Source: an uncultured Muribaculaceae bacterium (GTDB lineage Bacteria > Bacteroidota > Bacteroidia > Bacteroidales > Muribaculaceae). From it: 46,664 bases of DNA. The notes under the pieces are model-generated. The model worked only from the letters and a program-made list of their open reading frames with translations. It searched no databases and was not told the DNA's origin. Positions 23,889 to 31,549 of the stretch are shown here, piece after piece. The stretch covers positions 1 to 46,664 of the forward strand of contig CAJTNN010000003.1 of NCBI GenBank assembly GCA_910577585.1. The letters run 5' to 3'. The position numbers and the translations under genes are program-made. Numbering within the stretch: position 1 is the stretch's first letter; each line of letters opens with the position of its first letter.

Positions 23889-23906
23889 CGATAGTGGGTT
23901 ATATAC

Positions 23907-25274
23907 TTATGCAAATACTATTTTCTCTGTCTCCTCATGAAGAGCACAGGGCTTCGATTCGTGCAGACACTTATGGTCAGCATCAAACTGACGCAGGCGC
24001 GATTCAAGGCGTTCCATATCTTCGGCTGAAGATATCATCGATACCGTCACACGTATCCCCTCCTGCTCACTGCCTGTAGAGGGCAACGAAATCGAGCTCA
24101 CACCATAGCGCATAAGCTCACGCTGCAGATCCACACCACGCATATTCGGATAGCCTACCGTGAAGAAGAAGCCATCAGATATCGGGCGGTCGCCATCAAT
24201 ACTGTATACTATATGGAACCCATTCTCCACGAAATGGCGCTTCACAATCTCCGCACGACGTCCATACTCCGATGAATGGGCCACAAAATTCAGCTCACCC
24301 TTCACGGCAGCCTCCATCATGCCGGCAAGGGCATACTGGGCCGAATGTGTAGCACCCGACGATGCGCAGTAAAGCACACCATATATATATGCGTCGCCAA
24401 ATGCAGGCATCTCATAGAATTTCTCAAGATACGCATAATGGCGCCCATACACCTCCGGGCTCATGCACACCAACGCTATACGCTGACCCGCATAACTGAA
24501 TATCTTGGAGGCCGACACAAGTAGGATGTAATTATCCGTATACTTCGCCACTGTAGGTATATAGGGAGCTTGATAAGGCTGACTGAAGTCAGAGCGGAAG
24601 TCCATGCCCATATAAGCCAGGTCTTCAAGCACTATCACATCATACTTGGTGGCAAGCCGACCGATAATCTCAAGTTCCTCATCAGTCAGATTGGTCCATG
24701 CAGGGTTATTCGGGTTAGAATAAATCATGGCCGTGATTCTTCCCGACTTCATCTCCTCTTCGAGGCGTGCCTCGAGCGCTTTGCCACGATAGTTATAGAT
24801 GTCGAATGACTGCATGCGCAATCCAAGCAGCTTTGCCTGATGGCGCTGTGCCGGGAAACCGGGATTCAAAATCAGTAGCGTATCCTTCTGTTCAAGACGC
24901 TGCTTAAGCAGAAGCATCAGAGTGAAACTACCCTGCATTGAGCCTACAGTAGGCACTATCCCCTTGGCCGGCACATCTATCCCCATGAATGCTTCAAGGA
25001 ATTTATGCCCCGCCTCTTTCAGAGCCGGTATGCCGGCGATGTCGGGATACTTGTTTGCCACTCCGCTGCGCAGAGCTGCGCATTCTGCCTCTATGCCCAC
25101 CTCCTCGGCCGGCAGACCCGGATTGCCGATTTCAAGATGCACACACTTGTCGGAGGTAGCGACTTCAAGCTCTGCTGCCACTGAGCATATCTGACGTATT
25201 GTAGCTGTCGATACATCAGGTATCGATAATTTCTTCAGGATTGAATCAAGAATACTATTGTCTACAGGAAACAT
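23907..25274 (-). CDS. PLP-dependent aminotransferase, class I/II
   Basis: This is a 455-residue fold-type I aminotransferase. Diagnostic motifs are LEIGNPGLP at the N-terminus, NKYPDIAGIPALKEA, SNPNNPAW (187-192), the aspartate region VLEDLAYMGMD, and the PLP lysine in SASKIFSYAGQR (K257) with the phosphate-binding arginine R265. The last 25 residues are a polar extension beyond the usual domain end. The neighbours iorA and iorB oxidise 2-keto acids made by such enzymes, so it probably transaminates aromatic (or branched) amino acids to arylpyruvates. A CoA-transferase follows after 93 bases. The substrate is inferred from context. Confidence 0.9.
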   Translation of the reverse strand: MFPVDNSILDSILKKLSIPDVSTATIRQICSVAAELEVATSDKCVHLEIGNPGLPAEEVGIEAECAALRSGVANKYPDIAGIPALKEAGHKFLEAFMGIDVPAKGIVPTVGSMQGSFTLMLLLKQRLEQKDTLLILNPGFPAQRHQAKLLGLRMQSFDIYNYRGKALEARLEEEMKSGRITAMIYSNPNNPAWTNLTDEELEIIGRLATKYDVIVLEDLAYMGMDFRSDFSQPYQAPYIPTVAKYTDNYILLVSASKIFSYAGQRIALVCMSPEVYGRHYAYLEKFYEMPAFGDAYIYGVLYCASSGATHSAQYALAGMMEAAVKGELNFVAHSSEYGRRAEIVKRHFVENGFHIVYSIDGDRPISDGFFFTVGYPNMRGVDLQRELMRYGVSSISLPSTGSEQEGIRVTVSMISSAEDMERLESRLRQFDADHKCLHESKPCALHEETEKIVFA

Positions 25275-25326
25275 TAGAAAGAATAAATATGGAAACTTTA
25301 CTATTCATTCCATCGCCGCCAGGATT

Positions 25327-25353
25327 GCCCTGCGAAGGCTCACTTCGCAGGGC
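25327..25353. repeat. Perfect 11-bp hairpin between iorB and the aminotransferase gene
   Basis: GCCCTGCGAAG (25327-25337) pairs perfectly with CTTCGCAGGGC (25343-25353) around GCTCA. It lies in the 140-base gap between iorB and the aminotransferase gene and has no T-run on the minus-strand side. It may set different transcript levels within the operon. Confidence 0.8.
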
Positions 25354-25370
25354 TACCCCGACAGAGATGC

Positions 25371-25394
25371 GTTTTAAATCAAGTTTTAAATCAA
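25371..25394. repeat. 12-bp tandem direct repeat
   Basis: GTTTTAAATCAA occurs twice in tandem (25371-25382, 25383-25394), just beyond the iorB stop. Polymerase slippage or a duplicated binding site would both explain it. Confidence 0.8.
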
Positions 25395-25414
25395 GATAGA
25401 GCTGTCGGCCAGAC

Positions 25415-25999
25415 TTACTTTATAGCCTGCGCACGCTCCCAACCCTCACGGAAGGCCTTGAGATTGCTCTCTACCATCGCCTCACCTTTGCGGCCGAAGA
25501 TTTTGCGGATTCCCTCCTCAATCTTCGACTTCTCCATACCCTCTATGAAGGGGGCGCACGCACCGAGAAGCACCATATTGGCCGCTCTCGGACTTGCCAC
25601 CTCCTTGGCCACGGCATCCATATCGAACGCCACCACGTGCGGCAGAGCCTCAAGCTCAGCCATCACATCCGCCATGTCAGGATAATCAGGTATATTGTTG
25701 AAGGGTGTAGTGTTGGTCACCACCCAGCCATTTTTAGAAAGATACGGTAGATAACGCAGCGCCTCCATAGGCTCGAGCGACACTATCAGGTCGGCACCAC
25801 CAAGGGCGATGAGGTCGCTTGCTATCGGCGAGCTGCTCAGTCTGAGGTTAGATTGCACATCACCGCCTCGCTGCGACATGCCATGCACTTCGGCCTGCTT
25901 GAGATGAAGTCCCTCATCAAGAGCTGCCGCCCCGAGAATCGTGGCGATTGACAGGATGCCCTGGCCTCCGACGCCTGCCAGAATTATATCTGCTTTCAT
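25415..25999 (-). CDS. iorB: Indolepyruvate ferredoxin oxidoreductase beta subunit IorB
   Basis: This 194-residue gamma-type domain of 2-keto acid oxidoreductases has the N-terminal GVGGQGILSIATILG nucleotide-binding loop and the family signature EVHGMSQRGGDV. It pairs with IorA to convert arylpyruvates plus CoA into aryl-acyl-CoA, CO2 and reduced ferredoxin. Its length is that of the family. It starts 32 bases after the iorA stop, so the two are co-transcribed. Beyond its stop lie a tandem repeat and a hairpin before the aminotransferase gene. Confidence 0.93.
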   Translation of the reverse strand: MKADIILAGVGGQGILSIATILGAAALDEGLHLKQAEVHGMSQRGGDVQSNLRLSSSPIASDLIALGGADLIVSLEPMEALRYLPYLSKNGWVVTNTTPFNNIPDYPDMADVMAELEALPHVVAFDMDAVAKEVASPRAANMVLLGACAPFIEGMEKSKIEEGIRKIFGRKGEAMVESNLKAFREGWERAQAIK

Positions 26000-26031
26000 T
26001 GTGTTGTAGTAGTGTTACTTCTGATTTAAGG

Positions 26032-27654
26032 TTATTTCTTCGACGAAGCATGACGACGCGCGGTCTGGATGCATTCGCGGCGGCTCACAATCACCGACAG
26101 TCCGGCATACTCTATCTCCTCACGGAAGAGTGCCTTCATCTGCTCCACATTCTTGGGCAGCGAATCAATAGTGCGCACATGTGCCGGATCAGCTCCAAGG
26201 CCAAGACAGATATCCTCGAGTTTACCTGTGCCCTGCGAATCCTGACCACCGGTCATGCCCGTAGTCAGATTGTCGGAGATTATCACCGTCATGGGGGTAT
26301 TCTCATTGATGGCGTCAAGCAATCCGGTCATGCCTGAATGTGTGAATGTCGAGTCGCCGATTATAGCCACTGCAGGATGCTGGCCGGCATCAGCCGCACC
26401 CTTGGCCATTGTGATTGATGCGCCCATATCCACACAGGTGTCGATGGCATTGAAGGGTGAAAGGAATCCCAGAGTATAGCATCCTATATCACCAAACACT
26501 TTCGGATTCTCATACTCCTCAAGCACGCCGTTGAGCGCCGCATACACATCGCGGTGGCCGCAACCCTGGCAGAGTGCCGGCGGACGCGGACGCGTCACCT
26601 GCGATGCAGCCTGCACCTCCACCTCCTTCAGACAGTCAAGATCACTCTTCACCTTAGCCAGTCCGGCACGCACAAGGTCAGGTGTAAGCTCGCCGGTCAG
26701 ATTCAACTCTCCGCTCAACTTGCCATATACCTTGCCGGTGCGGTCGAGCACACCGCGTATTTTACGCTCGAGCAGAGGCTGTCCCTCCTCGATGACCATC
26801 ACAGCATCACACTCATCAAAGAGCTTGCCAATCAACTTTGTCGGCACAGGATATTGCGAAATCTTCACTGTCGGGAAAGGAATACCCTCCGGGAAGACCT
26901 CCTTGACATAGTTCCAGGCCAGGCCGCTCACCACGAGTCCAAGCGACTTGTCGGCGCCATCGATATAAGCATTAAAGGGGGATGTCTCAGCCGCCTCTTC
27001 AAATCGCTTATAGTCATCGAGCAACACCTTATAACGCTGTTTTGAAATCGCAGGCATCAATACCCACTGACGCGGATTGCGCGGATAATGAAGCGTATTC
27101 TCGGCAGAGGGTTCGGAGTCGACCTCCACCACCGCGCGGCTATGGCTCAGGCGTGTCACCAGGCGCACCATAACAGGGATGGCAAACTTCTCCGACATCT
27201 CAAAACCATAACGCGCCATATCATAGGCCTCCTGCTGATCTGAAGGCTCAAGCACCGGCATAAGGGCGAAATCAGCATAGAATCTCGAATCCTGCTCATT
27301 CTGCGACGAATGCATCGAGGGGTCATCGGCTGCTATGACAAGCAGACCGCCGTTGGCACCGGTCATGGCCGAGTTCACAAACGCATCGGCAGCCACATTC
27401 ATGCCCACATGCTTCATCGACACTATGGCACGCTTGCCGCAATATGACATTCCCAGAGCCTCCTCCACGGCAGTCTTCTCATTGCTGCTCCAGTGAGAGT
27501 GAAGATGACGCTCACGTGCCACCTCATTGCCCTGCACAAATTCCAGAATCTCGGTCGATGGTGTGCCCGGATAGGCATACGCCCCCGACAGACCGGCATT
27601 GATGGCTCCCAGAGCCAGGGCCTCATCGCCCAATAAGAGTTTTTTCGTTTTCAT
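26032..27654 (-). CDS. iorA: Indolepyruvate ferredoxin oxidoreductase alpha subunit IorA, without C-terminal ferredoxin domain
   Basis: This is the 540-residue thiamine-diphosphate subunit of an arylpyruvate:ferredoxin oxidoreductase. The N-terminal pyrimidine-binding half has GAYAYPGTPSTEI and NEKTAVEEALG. The C-terminal half has CQGCGHRDVY (residues 362-371) and the ThDP/Mg motif GDSTFTHSG (433-441) with NLTTGMTGGQ. The protein ends shortly after VIVSRREC. Longer archaeal-type IorA continues there into two [4Fe-4S] clusters, so electron delivery must use another route or a separate ferredoxin. It is the first gene of the cluster, behind the promoter at 27746-27775. The reaction may run oxidatively (amino-acid breakdown) or reductively. 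Confidence 0.93.
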   Translation of the reverse strand: MKTKKLLLGDEALALGAINAGLSGAYAYPGTPSTEILEFVQGNEVARERHLHSHWSSNEKTAVEEALGMSYCGKRAIVSMKHVGMNVAADAFVNSAMTGANGGLLVIAADDPSMHSSQNEQDSRFYADFALMPVLEPSDQQEAYDMARYGFEMSEKFAIPVMVRLVTRLSHSRAVVEVDSEPSAENTLHYPRNPRQWVLMPAISKQRYKVLLDDYKRFEEAAETSPFNAYIDGADKSLGLVVSGLAWNYVKEVFPEGIPFPTVKISQYPVPTKLIGKLFDECDAVMVIEEGQPLLERKIRGVLDRTGKVYGKLSGELNLTGELTPDLVRAGLAKVKSDLDCLKEVEVQAASQVTRPRPPALCQGCGHRDVYAALNGVLEEYENPKVFGDIGCYTLGFLSPFNAIDTCVDMGASITMAKGAADAGQHPAVAIIGDSTFTHSGMTGLLDAINENTPMTVIISDNLTTGMTGGQDSQGTGKLEDICLGLGADPAHVRTIDSLPKNVEQMKALFREEIEYAGLSVIVSRRECIQTARRHASSKK

Positions 27655-27745
27655 GTACTATTAGATTCGCCGAGCTGACGACTATGTCTGACAATGATAT
27701 CCGACACTCTCCTCAGCATTCGGCCATGGACAAACTTTCAATGCG

Positions 27746-27775
27746 CAAATATACGTAATTTAGTCCGCTTTCAAA
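27746..27775 (-). promoter_or_regulatory. Promoter of the iorA cluster
   Basis: On the minus strand TATATTTG (27746-27753) matches TAnnTTTG, and TTTG (27772-27775) lies 18 bases upstream. This places the start of transcription roughly 85 bases before the iorA ATG. Confidence 0.65.
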
Positions 27776-27878
27776 ACAGTTTCTTTAGCAATTTTTTATG
27801 TTTTTCAGCATATTCATCATGTTTTCAAAATACTTATTAACATAAAATTCGTAAATATCACTTTTTTTTATTTCATCG

Positions 27879-27910
27879 TTCGAATCTCTCATGATTTTTT
27901 ATTAACTTAG
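27879..27910 (+). promoter_or_regulatory. Possible promoter of the envelope redox cluster
   Basis: TTCG (27879-27882), 20 bases, TAACTTAG (27903-27910): each element is one base from the Bacteroidota consensus TTTG / TAnnTTTG with correct spacing. Transcription from here would give a leader of about 215 bases before the TlpA-like gene. Confidence 0.45.
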
Positions 27911-27933
27911 CGGTGCAAACCATTTCCCACCCC

Positions 27934-28077
27934 GTGTGTCAGAATGGCAAGAGTATATAACCCGAAGGCCCCTCTCCAGCATCACGGTGGCATTCTCTGA
28001 CGCACGATGTGGTTATGGAGCGCATTGATTCTTCCACATCCATGACACAGGAATCCGCGCACTATCGTCCCCGATAG
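27934..28077 (+). ncRNA. Predicted structured 5' leader upstream of the TlpA-like gene
   Basis: GTGTGTCAGA (27934-27943) pairs with TCTGACGCAC (27996-28005), ten pairs with one G-U. It encloses 52 bases that hold the short repeats CCGAAGG and CCAGCATCACGGTGG. A second hairpin, CTATCG-TCCC-CGATAG, follows at 28062-28077. The region is non-coding and richer in G and C than the DNA just upstream. I recognise no known riboswitch class. It is a candidate cis-regulatory RNA, not an established one. Confidence 0.4.
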
Positions 28078-28131
28078 CACGTCGATTCATAAAACTTAAT
28101 AACGAATATAAAACCAAACATCTATAAGACT

Positions 28132-28623
28132 ATGTTTAAGAAAATGTTCTTAGCTGCCGCAGTGGCTCTCACAGCCCTTTCGGCTTCCGCAGTCCTCCCC
28201 TCTGTGACACTGACCGACATCAACGGCAACACTGTCGACACCTCAACTCTCTCTAACGACGGCAAACCGATGATCATCTCCTTCTTTGCCACCTGGTGCA
28301 AGCCCTGCATGCGCGAGCTCAAGGCCATCCACGAAGTCTACCCCGACTGGCAGGATGAGACCGGCGTACGCCTCATCGCTGTAAGCATCGACGAGGGTCA
28401 GAACGCCCAGAAGGTAAAGCCCCTCATCGAAGGCAAGGGATGGAGCGACTACCAGGTGCTCCTCGACCCCTCAAATGAATTCAAGCGTCAGCTCGGCGTC
28501 AATGACATTCCTCACGTCTTCGTGGTCGATGGCAATGGCAACATCGTCTGGAATCACCAGGGATACGTAGATGGCGGCGAAGAGGATATCCTCGAGGCTG
28601 TGCAGGCTGCTGCCCAGAAATGA
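28132..28623 (+). CDS. TlpA/ResA-like periplasmic thioredoxin
   Basis: The 163-residue product has a signal peptide (cut near SASA, residue 20) and a single thioredoxin-fold domain. The redox motif is FFATWCKPCM (C56, C59), and the cis-proline region is NDIPHVFVVDGNGNIV. It belongs to the AhpC/TSA-TlpA-ResA group that keeps or sets the redox state of cysteines in envelope proteins. It opens a plus-strand run with a DUF6029 outer-membrane protein, an Omp28 lipoprotein and DsbD, which most likely reduces it through the membrane. A long, possibly structured leader precedes it. Confidence 0.92.
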   Translation: MFKKMFLAAAVALTALSASAVLPSVTLTDINGNTVDTSTLSNDGKPMIISFFATWCKPCMRELKAIHEVYPDWQDETGVRLIAVSIDEGQNAQKVKPLIEGKGWSDYQVLLDPSNEFKRQLGVNDIPHVFVVDGNGNIVWNHQGYVDGGEEDILEAVQAAAQK

Positions 28624-28692
28624 CCCGTAATCAATAGACTCACCCGCAATGAGTTCTATACCTCACCTGGACTTGATATAATAATATTGCAT

Positions 28693-28729
28693 ATGTATGG
28701 TAGACCCCGCCGAGGGGACTACCATACAT
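28693..28729 (+). terminator. Strong hairpin between the TlpA-like and DUF6029 genes
   Basis: ATGTATGGTAG (28693-28703) pairs perfectly with CTACCATACAT (28719-28729), with CCCC/GGGG pairing inside. The bases after it are only weakly T-rich, so partial termination or mRNA protection is more likely than a full stop. Confidence 0.6.
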
Positions 28730-28760
28730 CTATAGTTTAAATAAACACCCTTCTAACATC

Positions 28761-30620
28761 ATGCCCAATAATTCTTTCCGCGCAGCTATTCCGCTACTTT
28801 TCGCCGCAATGGCTATGCCGGCTTGGTCAGCTGAAAATCAAGCTGATAAGAATGATTCCGTGATGCTTGTTCCGCGCACTTACATGGGCCAGACCATCAA
28901 TGTGCAGGAAAGCATGCAGGATTTCACGCCAAAGAATCCATCCTGGTGGAGCCAGGTCAGAGCCACCGGTAGCATCCAGACTGAATTCATGGCTCCAATG
29001 GATGATTCATCGCTCGACATCAAGGCAGCCGACTATCCTGCAAGAGTGCTCAACAACACATACTTCGACTTCACTGTCAACGCACCCTACATCTCTGCCG
29101 GCGCAAGATTCCAATTCACAAAATGGCCGCTCCCGGGGTTTGAAGAGAAGACTATGCCCGGCTTCGCAGGATGGGGCATACCATATTTCTGGGCAACCGG
29201 TAAATATAAGTGGGCACAGCTCACTGCGGGTGACTTCTACGAGCAGTTCGGCTCCGGCCTCATCATGCGCACATATCAGGAACGCGCTCTCGGTGTCGAC
29301 GGTGCAATACGTGGTGCCCGACTCAAACTCAATCCCGGCCGAGGTGTCTACCTGACTGCCCTCACCGGTAAGGAACGCCGATTCTGGAAGCATACCCCCG
29401 ACCTCATCTGGGGTGCCGATGCCGAATGGAGTCTGCATGAGTCATTTGCCAATGCTTTCTCGCCGCAATATGGTGTGACGCTCGGTTTCTCATACGTGGG
29501 CAAACACGACAAACGTGGCAACGGCTCAAATGTCACCACCATCCTTGGCGATCAGGAATATCGTCTTAACTTCCCCACCACAATCGCAGCTTTCGATGGC
29601 CGCGTCAATGCCCGCCTCAAGGATTTCACAATCCTTGCAGAGTATGCCACAAAAAACAATGACCCCAACGCTGTAAACAACTACATCTACAAGCGCGGTC
29701 ATGTAGAATTGCTCTCTCTCTCGTACGCCGCCAATGGATTCAGCGCATATGTGCAGGCCAAGCGCAGCGAGAACATGGCATTCCTGTCTGACCAGGAGGA
29801 GCAGACCAACGCTTTCATCAACTACCTCCCGGCATTCACCAACACACAGACCTATACGCTCGCAGCCCTATATCCTTACGCCACCGACTATAATGGCGAA
29901 TGGGCCTATCAGGCTGAGCTGCGCTATCTCTTCAAGCGCAACACTCCGCTGGGCGGAAAATATGGCACCAACGTAAAGCTCTCCGGCTCATACATCGCCG
30001 ACCTCTACAACCAGGCTCCTCTCGGACCGAAAGTTGAGGTGACAAATCCTGACGGCACAGTCTCTGTGCTCGACAAAGACCCCACTCAGGTAGGCACAAA
30101 CGGCTACGGCGCCCCCTTCTGGAAAGCCGGCGGTCTGCGTTACGCCGACATCAACTTCGAGATCAGCAAGAAACTCAGCCGCAAAGTGCAGCTCACATTC
30201 TTCTATCTCTTCCAGCGTCTGAACTACGACAAAATCTTCGGACACCCCACCGAACATGGAGGCGAAGAGATGGTGACAGCCAACACCTTCATTCTTGAGG
30301 GTCAGTGGAAGATCGCCAAGCGCACTCAGCTGCGTTGGGAGGTGCAGTATCTTACCACTCATCAGGACGACAAAGACTGGGTATGCGCGCTGGCAGAGCT
30401 GTCGCTGGCTCCTCACTGGATGTTCACGCTATCTGACAACTATAACTGCGGCGTGACAAAGGAGCATTACTACACAGCGATGGTCACCTACAACTACCGT
30501 GCTAACCGCTTCGCCCTCTCATTTGCCCGCAACCGCGCAGGCTTCAACTGCTCAGGCGGCGTATGCCGCTGGGTGCCCGCATCTAAAGGCATCTCTCTAA
30601 GCTATAACTACACTTTCTAA
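28761..30620 (+). CDS. DUF6029-family outer-membrane beta-barrel protein
   Basis: This 619-residue protein has a signal peptide (MPNNSFRAAIPLLFAAMAMP, cut near WSA/E). The body is dominated by alternating amphipathic strands rich in aromatics (for example FSAYVQAKRSEN, YQAELRYLF, YHYTAMVTYNYRANRF), and it ends in ISLSYNYTF. The terminal aromatic is the usual beta-barrel insertion signal. I assign it to the DUF6029 family from its overall pattern and its neighbours. The role is unknown. Being bracketed by three thioredoxin-fold envelope proteins suggests a client or partner of disulfide chemistry at the outer membrane. C563-type cysteines occur only near the end (NCSGGVCRW). Confidence 0.78.
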   Translation: MPNNSFRAAIPLLFAAMAMPAWSAENQADKNDSVMLVPRTYMGQTINVQESMQDFTPKNPSWWSQVRATGSIQTEFMAPMDDSSLDIKAADYPARVLNNTYFDFTVNAPYISAGARFQFTKWPLPGFEEKTMPGFAGWGIPYFWATGKYKWAQLTAGDFYEQFGSGLIMRTYQERALGVDGAIRGARLKLNPGRGVYLTALTGKERRFWKHTPDLIWGADAEWSLHESFANAFSPQYGVTLGFSYVGKHDKRGNGSNVTTILGDQEYRLNFPTTIAAFDGRVNARLKDFTILAEYATKNNDPNAVNNYIYKRGHVELLSLSYAANGFSAYVQAKRSENMAFLSDQEEQTNAFINYLPAFTNTQTYTLAALYPYATDYNGEWAYQAELRYLFKRNTPLGGKYGTNVKLSGSYIADLYNQAPLGPKVEVTNPDGTVSVLDKDPTQVGTNGYGAPFWKAGGLRYADINFEISKKLSRKVQLTFFYLFQRLNYDKIFGHPTEHGGEEMVTANTFILEGQWKIAKRTQLRWEVQYLTTHQDDKDWVCALAELSLAPHWMFTLSDNYNCGVTKEHYYTAMVTYNYRANRFALSFARNRAGFNCSGGVCRWVPASKGISLSYNYTF

Positions 30621-30646
30621 TTCTCTCTTCACGTCTTTATATAGTT

Positions 30647-31474
30647 ATGTTTAATTCAAGACACTTCAATTCCATATCCATATGGGGCGCGCTTTGCGTG
30701 GCCGGCGGATTGATGACCGCCTGCGATGATGTGCCCGAAGCTGACCGCTTTATCGAGGTCGAGCGCCCGGTCGTGGCGCGCAAAGTCCTGATTCAGGAAT
30801 TTACGGGCCTGAACTGCGTCAACTGTCCCACAGGCGCAGCAAAGGTGCATGAGATTCAGGAGTACTATCCGAATTCTGTAATCGCTGTCAGCCTGCATCC
30901 CGGAGGCACCGGATTCAGTGGCCCGATTGGTAATTTCAGTCTTAACACCGACCTGTCGCGTGTATACTACGATTACTTCACTCCCGCCGGCTTCCCGGCT
31001 GCTATGATTGACGGCTCCACTCCCGAGACTAACGTCAATCTCTGGATGGGCGCCGTGTCAAAGCGTATCAGCGTGCCTGCTCCGGCCGAAATCTCACTTC
31101 AGTCTGACTACGACGATGCCTCGCGCAATCTCACCATCAACTACGAGGTCGACATCAACAATGTCTACTCCCAGAATCTCAACATCAATCTCTGGATTGT
31201 AGAGAGTGGCATAGTGGGTCCGCAGAAGTCCGGCAATCGCCTGATTTTCGATTATGTGCATAATCACGTGTTCCGCACATCTCTCACCGGAGACTGGGGC
31301 ACAAGCATCGGCAACTACTTCATTCCCGAGCAGACCATCACCGGCTCAGCCTCAATCCAGCTCGATGAGAAGTGGAAACCCGAGAACTGCCATATCGTGG
31401 CATTCCTGATGAACGATGCCAAAGAGGTGCAGCAGGCCGAGGAGATCGCTGTGATTGCCGAGGCTGCTGAATAA
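30647..31474 (+). CDS. Omp28-related lipoprotein with thioredoxin-like CxxC
   Basis: The 275-residue lipoprotein has a lipobox (LMTAC, C26). An Omp28-type domain begins VLIQEFTGLNCVNCPTGA, with a thioredoxin-like CVNC motif (C57, C60), VIAVSLHPGGTGF and AGFPAAMIDG, the last corresponding to the cis-proline region. The C-terminal half is beta-rich. The family is named after a Porphyromonas outer-membrane protein and is common beside thiol-redox genes in Bacteroidota. It lies 26 bases after the DUF6029 gene and 75 bases before dsbD. A role in surface or periplasmic thiol chemistry is inferred from CxxC and context. Confidence 0.86.
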   Translation: MFNSRHFNSISIWGALCVAGGLMTACDDVPEADRFIEVERPVVARKVLIQEFTGLNCVNCPTGAAKVHEIQEYYPNSVIAVSLHPGGTGFSGPIGNFSLNTDLSRVYYDYFTPAGFPAAMIDGSTPETNVNLWMGAVSKRISVPAPAEISLQSDYDDASRNLTINYEVDINNVYSQNLNINLWIVESGIVGPQKSGNRLIFDYVHNHVFRTSLTGDWGTSIGNYFIPEQTITGSASIQLDEKWKPENCHIVAFLMNDAKEVQQAEEIAVIAEAAE

Positions 31475-31549
31475 GCACCCTCACAGGTAGATTCCATACC
31501 TTAAACCCTATACCTAACCCAAATTCACAACTCTAACCAAGGAGACTTT

